Shown: piece after piece, positions 61,942 through 64,000 of the stretch
How positions within the stretch are numbered: position 1 is the stretch's first letter
Layout of the letters: each line of letters opens with the position of its first letter
Assembly: GCF_038148855.1 (NCBI RefSeq)
Contig: NZ_JBBVGR010000002.1
Location: forward strand, 248,001-312,000
Source: Phycobacter sedimenti
GTDB lineage: Bacteria > Pseudomonadota > Alphaproteobacteria > Rhodobacterales > Rhodobacteraceae
Length of the DNA: 64,000 bases
Direction of reading: 5' to 3'
Made by a program: the position numbers and the translations under genes
Notes under the pieces: generated by a model
Databases searched by the model: none
Told to the model about the DNA's origin: nothing
The model's input: the letters and a program-made list of their open reading frames with translations, nothing else

Positions 61942-62355
61942 ATGAAAATGACCCGAACCCTCGTTGCGCTTCCACTCCTTGCTGGGCTGGCCGTTGCCTG
62001 CACCGAAGTGGTGAAGAGCATGCCCATGCCCGAGGAAGGGCAGGCGATCTTCAATCGCAATTGCGCACTCTGCCACGGAGAAAATGCCGATATCACCGCC
62101 CGGGAAACATCGCTCAAGGCGCCGGATCTGCGCCGTATCACCGCCCGCAACGGTGGTGAATTTCCGCGCGCCAAGGTGATGTCGCAGATCGACGGTTACG
62201 GGCGCGGCAAGGTCGGCGTCGAGAATATGCCCGAGTTCGGTACGCTTCTTGAAGGGGAGCTGATCCCGGTCGAGGTAAACGGAACCCTCACGCCCACCCC
62301 GCGCCCGCTGGCGGCCCTGATGACCTATCTCGAAAGCATCCAGCCCGAGGGATGA
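61942..62355 (+). CDS. Lipoprotein c-type cytochrome
   Basis: A 137-residue monohaem cytochrome c. The lipobox LAVAC gives Cys20 as the anchor, the haem motif CALCH is at 41-45 and a distal Met is probable in GVENMPEF. The function is electron transfer at the membrane; no partner oxidase or dehydrogenase is adjacent. A second start (MTRTLV) two codons in is possible. It lies after lolD with a 96-base gap. Confidence 0.85.
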   Translation: MKMTRTLVALPLLAGLAVACTEVVKSMPMPEEGQAIFNRNCALCHGENADITARETSLKAPDLRRITARNGGEFPRAKVMSQIDGYGRGKVGVENMPEFGTLLEGELIPVEVNGTLTPTPRPLAALMTYLESIQPEG

Positions 62356-62457
62356 TCATAGCGTGCCGCGTTTCATCAGAAACAGAGGTTTCAAAACGCC
62401 CGTTCGAGCCTATTGAGAGAGGCAGGGTGCCTTGAAGCCAGTTCAACGGATCACGTT

Positions 62458-63138
62458 CTAGCTGCAGATGCCGCGCAGGTCGGCGTCCTTCCAGGGCAGA
62501 TAGACGTCGCTCTGGCGGCGCTTTGGCAGATCCGAGACCGGCATCACCTCTTTCAGCATCGCATGCAGCCGCTTGGTGCGCGCGCCCTGCGGCGCCAATG
62601 CGCGGCAGCAGACGTATTCCTCGACGATGGCGCCCTGCTGCTCGTAACCGTAGCTCAGGAAATCGGGGCTTTGGTCGAGTTCAAACAGGTAAGGATCCGG
62701 GTTGCCCGTATGCTCGGCGGCGGCCAGCAGCGGCGTATAGCCGGTGCGCGAGCGGTTCTGCCATTGCCAGACGTGGGTCACCTCATGGGCCAGCAGCATC
62801 GCCTCCACCAGGTAAAGGCGCTCAGGGTAGGCGGGCAGGTAATTCTCTGCGTACCAGTCGCTGATGAACAGGACCCGGTTGAAGACCGTCATCGCAGCCG
62901 GAGACGATGTGACGCGTCCTTCCTTCACGGGCGGCAGAATGCGTTCGCGGCAGGCCACGCGCGGGCGCGGTTTGCGATAAAAGGTGGTGGTCGGCACCGG
63001 CGCGCCATCCACGATGCGCACCTTCTCCATCTGCACGTCTTCCCCGTGAATATCCGACAGGAAGGCGCGCTCCTGCGGGGTCAACTCGCGCCCGCAGGAG
63101 GTCAGGATCAGGGCAATCAGGATGAGGCGCAGGATCAT
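62458..63138 (-). CDS. Lipoprotein with HExxH metalloprotease-like motif
   Basis: A 226-residue predicted lipoprotein (lipobox LTSC, Cys15). In the middle, AMLLAHEVTHVWQWQNRS carries HEVTH at 118-122, the zinc-peptidase HExxH signature, in a context like the DUF4157/eCIS-core HExxHxxQ pattern. A downstream Glu (IVEEYVC or nearby) could be the third ligand. No known family of this exact length is recalled. It lies downstream of a PaaI-type thioesterase on the same strand, 41 bases apart. Confidence 0.7.
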   Translation of the reverse strand: MILRLILIALILTSCGRELTPQERAFLSDIHGEDVQMEKVRIVDGAPVPTTTFYRKPRPRVACRERILPPVKEGRVTSSPAAMTVFNRVLFISDWYAENYLPAYPERLYLVEAMLLAHEVTHVWQWQNRSRTGYTPLLAAAEHTGNPDPYLFELDQSPDFLSYGYEQQGAIVEEYVCCRALAPQGARTKRLHAMLKEVMPVSDLPKRRQSDVYLPWKDADLRGICS

Positions 63139-63179
63139 GGCATCACGCTAGCGCAGCAGGTGCGGGCTGCATAGCGGTG

Positions 63180-63584
63180 TTAGGCGGCATAGAAGCTTGC
63201 GGTGGCGGTGGCGACCAGCTTGCCGCTGTCCTCCTCGCTCATCTCGGCGCGGGCAAAGACCAGCGATTTCCCTGCCCGCACCACTGATGCACGGCACAGG
63301 ATCGCGGTGCCCACACCGGGGCGCAGGAATTGCGTGTGCAGATCCGTTGTCGCCAGCGCCCGCACGCCGCCGTTATGGGCAAAGGCCGCCAGCACCATCG
63401 AGGTATCGGCCAGCGCCGCCAAAGCCTGCCCCGAGACGATCCCGCCCATGCGCGCAAGGTTCGGTGTCAGCGGCATGCGCAGGGTTGTTTCCTCTGGGCT
63501 GGCCTCGGTCACGGTCAGATCCAGCGCCTGCACCCAATCGGCAAAGCCTTCGGCCAGAACGGACTGCAAATCCTGTGGGGTCAT
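63180..63584 (-). CDS. PaaI-type hotdog-fold thioesterase
   Basis: A 134-residue thioesterase of the PaaI/4HBT family. The hotdog pattern is RMGGIVSGQALAALADTSMVLA at about 46-67 with an active-site Asp (ADTS), then ATTDLHTQFLRPG and the strand ASVVRAGKSLVFARAEM. It hydrolyses acyl-CoA esters; the substrate is unknown. It is upstream of and probably co-transcribed with the HExxH lipoprotein gene. Confidence 0.85.
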   Translation of the reverse strand: MTPQDLQSVLAEGFADWVQALDLTVTEASPEETTLRMPLTPNLARMGGIVSGQALAALADTSMVLAAFAHNGGVRALATTDLHTQFLRPGVGTAILCRASVVRAGKSLVFARAEMSEEDSGKLVATATASFYAA

Positions 63585-63725
63585 GGGTCTCTCCCTGTTT
63601 TGATCGGGAGGTTAGCCGCAGGTAGAGGTAATGGAAACGGACAATTGAGACCTGTGCTGAAACGCCAACCCCAAGATGCACGGCCAGCAAGGTGGCCCCT
63701 TGGGACGTGAGGCGCAGCCGCACTG

Positions 63726-63810
63726 CCCGCGCCTGACCTTCCCGTCATGCCGGAGGCATGCTTTCAGCATGACGAAGGCGCATGAGCGCCCTCCCAAGGT
63801 CAGGCACGGG
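63726..63810 (+). repeat. Nested palindromic repeat element
   Basis: An outer inverted repeat CCCGCGCCTGACCTT (63726-63740) / AAGGTCAGGCACGGG (63796-63810) matches at 14 of 15 positions. It encloses CGTCATGC (63743-63750) / GCATGACG (63767-63774) and GCGCATGAGCGC (63778-63789). The layered dyads resemble REP-like or small MITE-like elements dispersed in Roseobacter genomes; only one copy is visible in this window. Confidence 0.55.
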
Positions 63811-63877
63811 CCGAGTTTAGGCACTTGTTGGACGTTTTCTGGGTACTCATCCTCTGGAGCAGTATGCTCCGCTCAAG

Positions 63878-64000
63878 TCATGCAAATAGCTTTGATATCA
63901 GCAACACTCCGATGACAATAGCCATCGACAGGACAGAAGCTAGAATGATGATCCCAATCGCTGCGAGAGTGGCTTTTGCATATTGCCACCACCACTGAAA
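63878..64000 (-). CDS. C-terminal fragment of a membrane protein (cut by window edge)
   Basis: A 40-codon open frame read from the right edge (FQWWWQYAKATLAAIGIIIL, then SVLSMAIVIGVLLISKLFA) ends in TGA at 63878. It contains one or two hydrophobic spans and is more AT-rich than its neighbours. The protein is a hypothetical membrane protein; no family is recognised from the fragment. Confidence 0.55.
   Translation of the reverse strand, partial: FQWWWQYAKATLAAIGIIILASVLSMAIVIGVLLISKLFA

Noticed and set aside
1..64000. CRISPR arrays, insertion sequences, integrase genes or phage modules
   Set aside because: No regularly spaced repeats, transposase motifs or phage structural genes were seen on either strand.

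Overview
The window is a high-GC chromosomal segment of an alphaproteobacterium, almost certainly a marine Rhodobacterales (Roseobacter-group) species. The evidence is the gene content: rnpB followed by rpmG, a short ProS without an editing domain, a single LolC/E-type permease beside lolD, an HdaA-Ppx-PerM cluster, a betI/betCBA choline-sulfate locus and a PccR-type regulator beside pccB. No prophage, insertion sequence, rRNA, tRNA or CRISPR array was seen. Both edges cut genes: a TelA-type protein on the left and a membrane protein C-terminus on the right.

Layout. 1-5.1 kb: TelA/XpaC stress pair with a tiny membrane ORF, rRNA pseudouridine synthase, tadA, tag, an AT-rich membrane protein and a metallo-beta-lactamase-fold hydrolase. 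5.2-9.4 kb: gatCA, a secreted excalibur-type lipoprotein, a peptidoglycan amidase, the RNase P RNA and rpmG. 9.5-15.4 kb: small proteins, a GNAT enzyme, a Bax-inhibitor-1 membrane protein, DUF1127/LysR, quinone oxidoreductase, a PhrR/PraR-like XRE regulator and hisN. 15.4-18.2 kb: convergent 8-oxoguanine deaminase and guanine deaminase genes. 18.2-25.9 kb: mgtE, 5-formyl-THF cyclo-ligase, a YmdB-type phosphodiesterase, two convergent SLC13/RCK_C permeases and a YebC protein. 25.9-29.6 kb: DUF1036 protein, the divergent argP-argO pair and an EamA exporter.

29.6-35.2 kb is the choline-O-sulfate to glycine betaine locus (betI divergent from betC-betB-betA), with a perfect inverted repeat between betB and betA. 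It is followed by a frameshifted lipoprotein remnant and a DUF465 gene preceded by a well-placed FNR-type site. 36.2-50.5 kb is the propionyl-CoA assimilation locus: pccR, an MFS transporter, pccB, pccA and mcm. TTTGCAAA-like PccR boxes lie in front of both pccR and pccB. Interleaved with the carboxylase and mutase genes is a set of small unknown proteins, at least three of them predicted lipoproteins, plus a DUF6497-like protein, a DUF4174 protein and a sulfotransferase-like protein. Together PccBA and Mcm would take propionyl-CoA to succinyl-CoA; no epimerase gene was recognised here.

50.6-64 kb: VOC protein, TerB/J-domain protein, EEP-family phosphatase, ppx, hdaA, PerM-type transporter, FAD oxidoreductase, proS, lolC/E-lolD, a lipoprotein cytochrome c, an HExxH-containing lipoprotein, a PaaI-type thioesterase and a nested palindromic repeat near the right edge.

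The most interesting unexplained parts are the lipoprotein-rich passenger genes of the pcc/mcm locus, the orphan terminators that suggest small RNAs or attenuators, the betB-betA hairpin, and the 24-residue membrane ORF before the XpaC gene.
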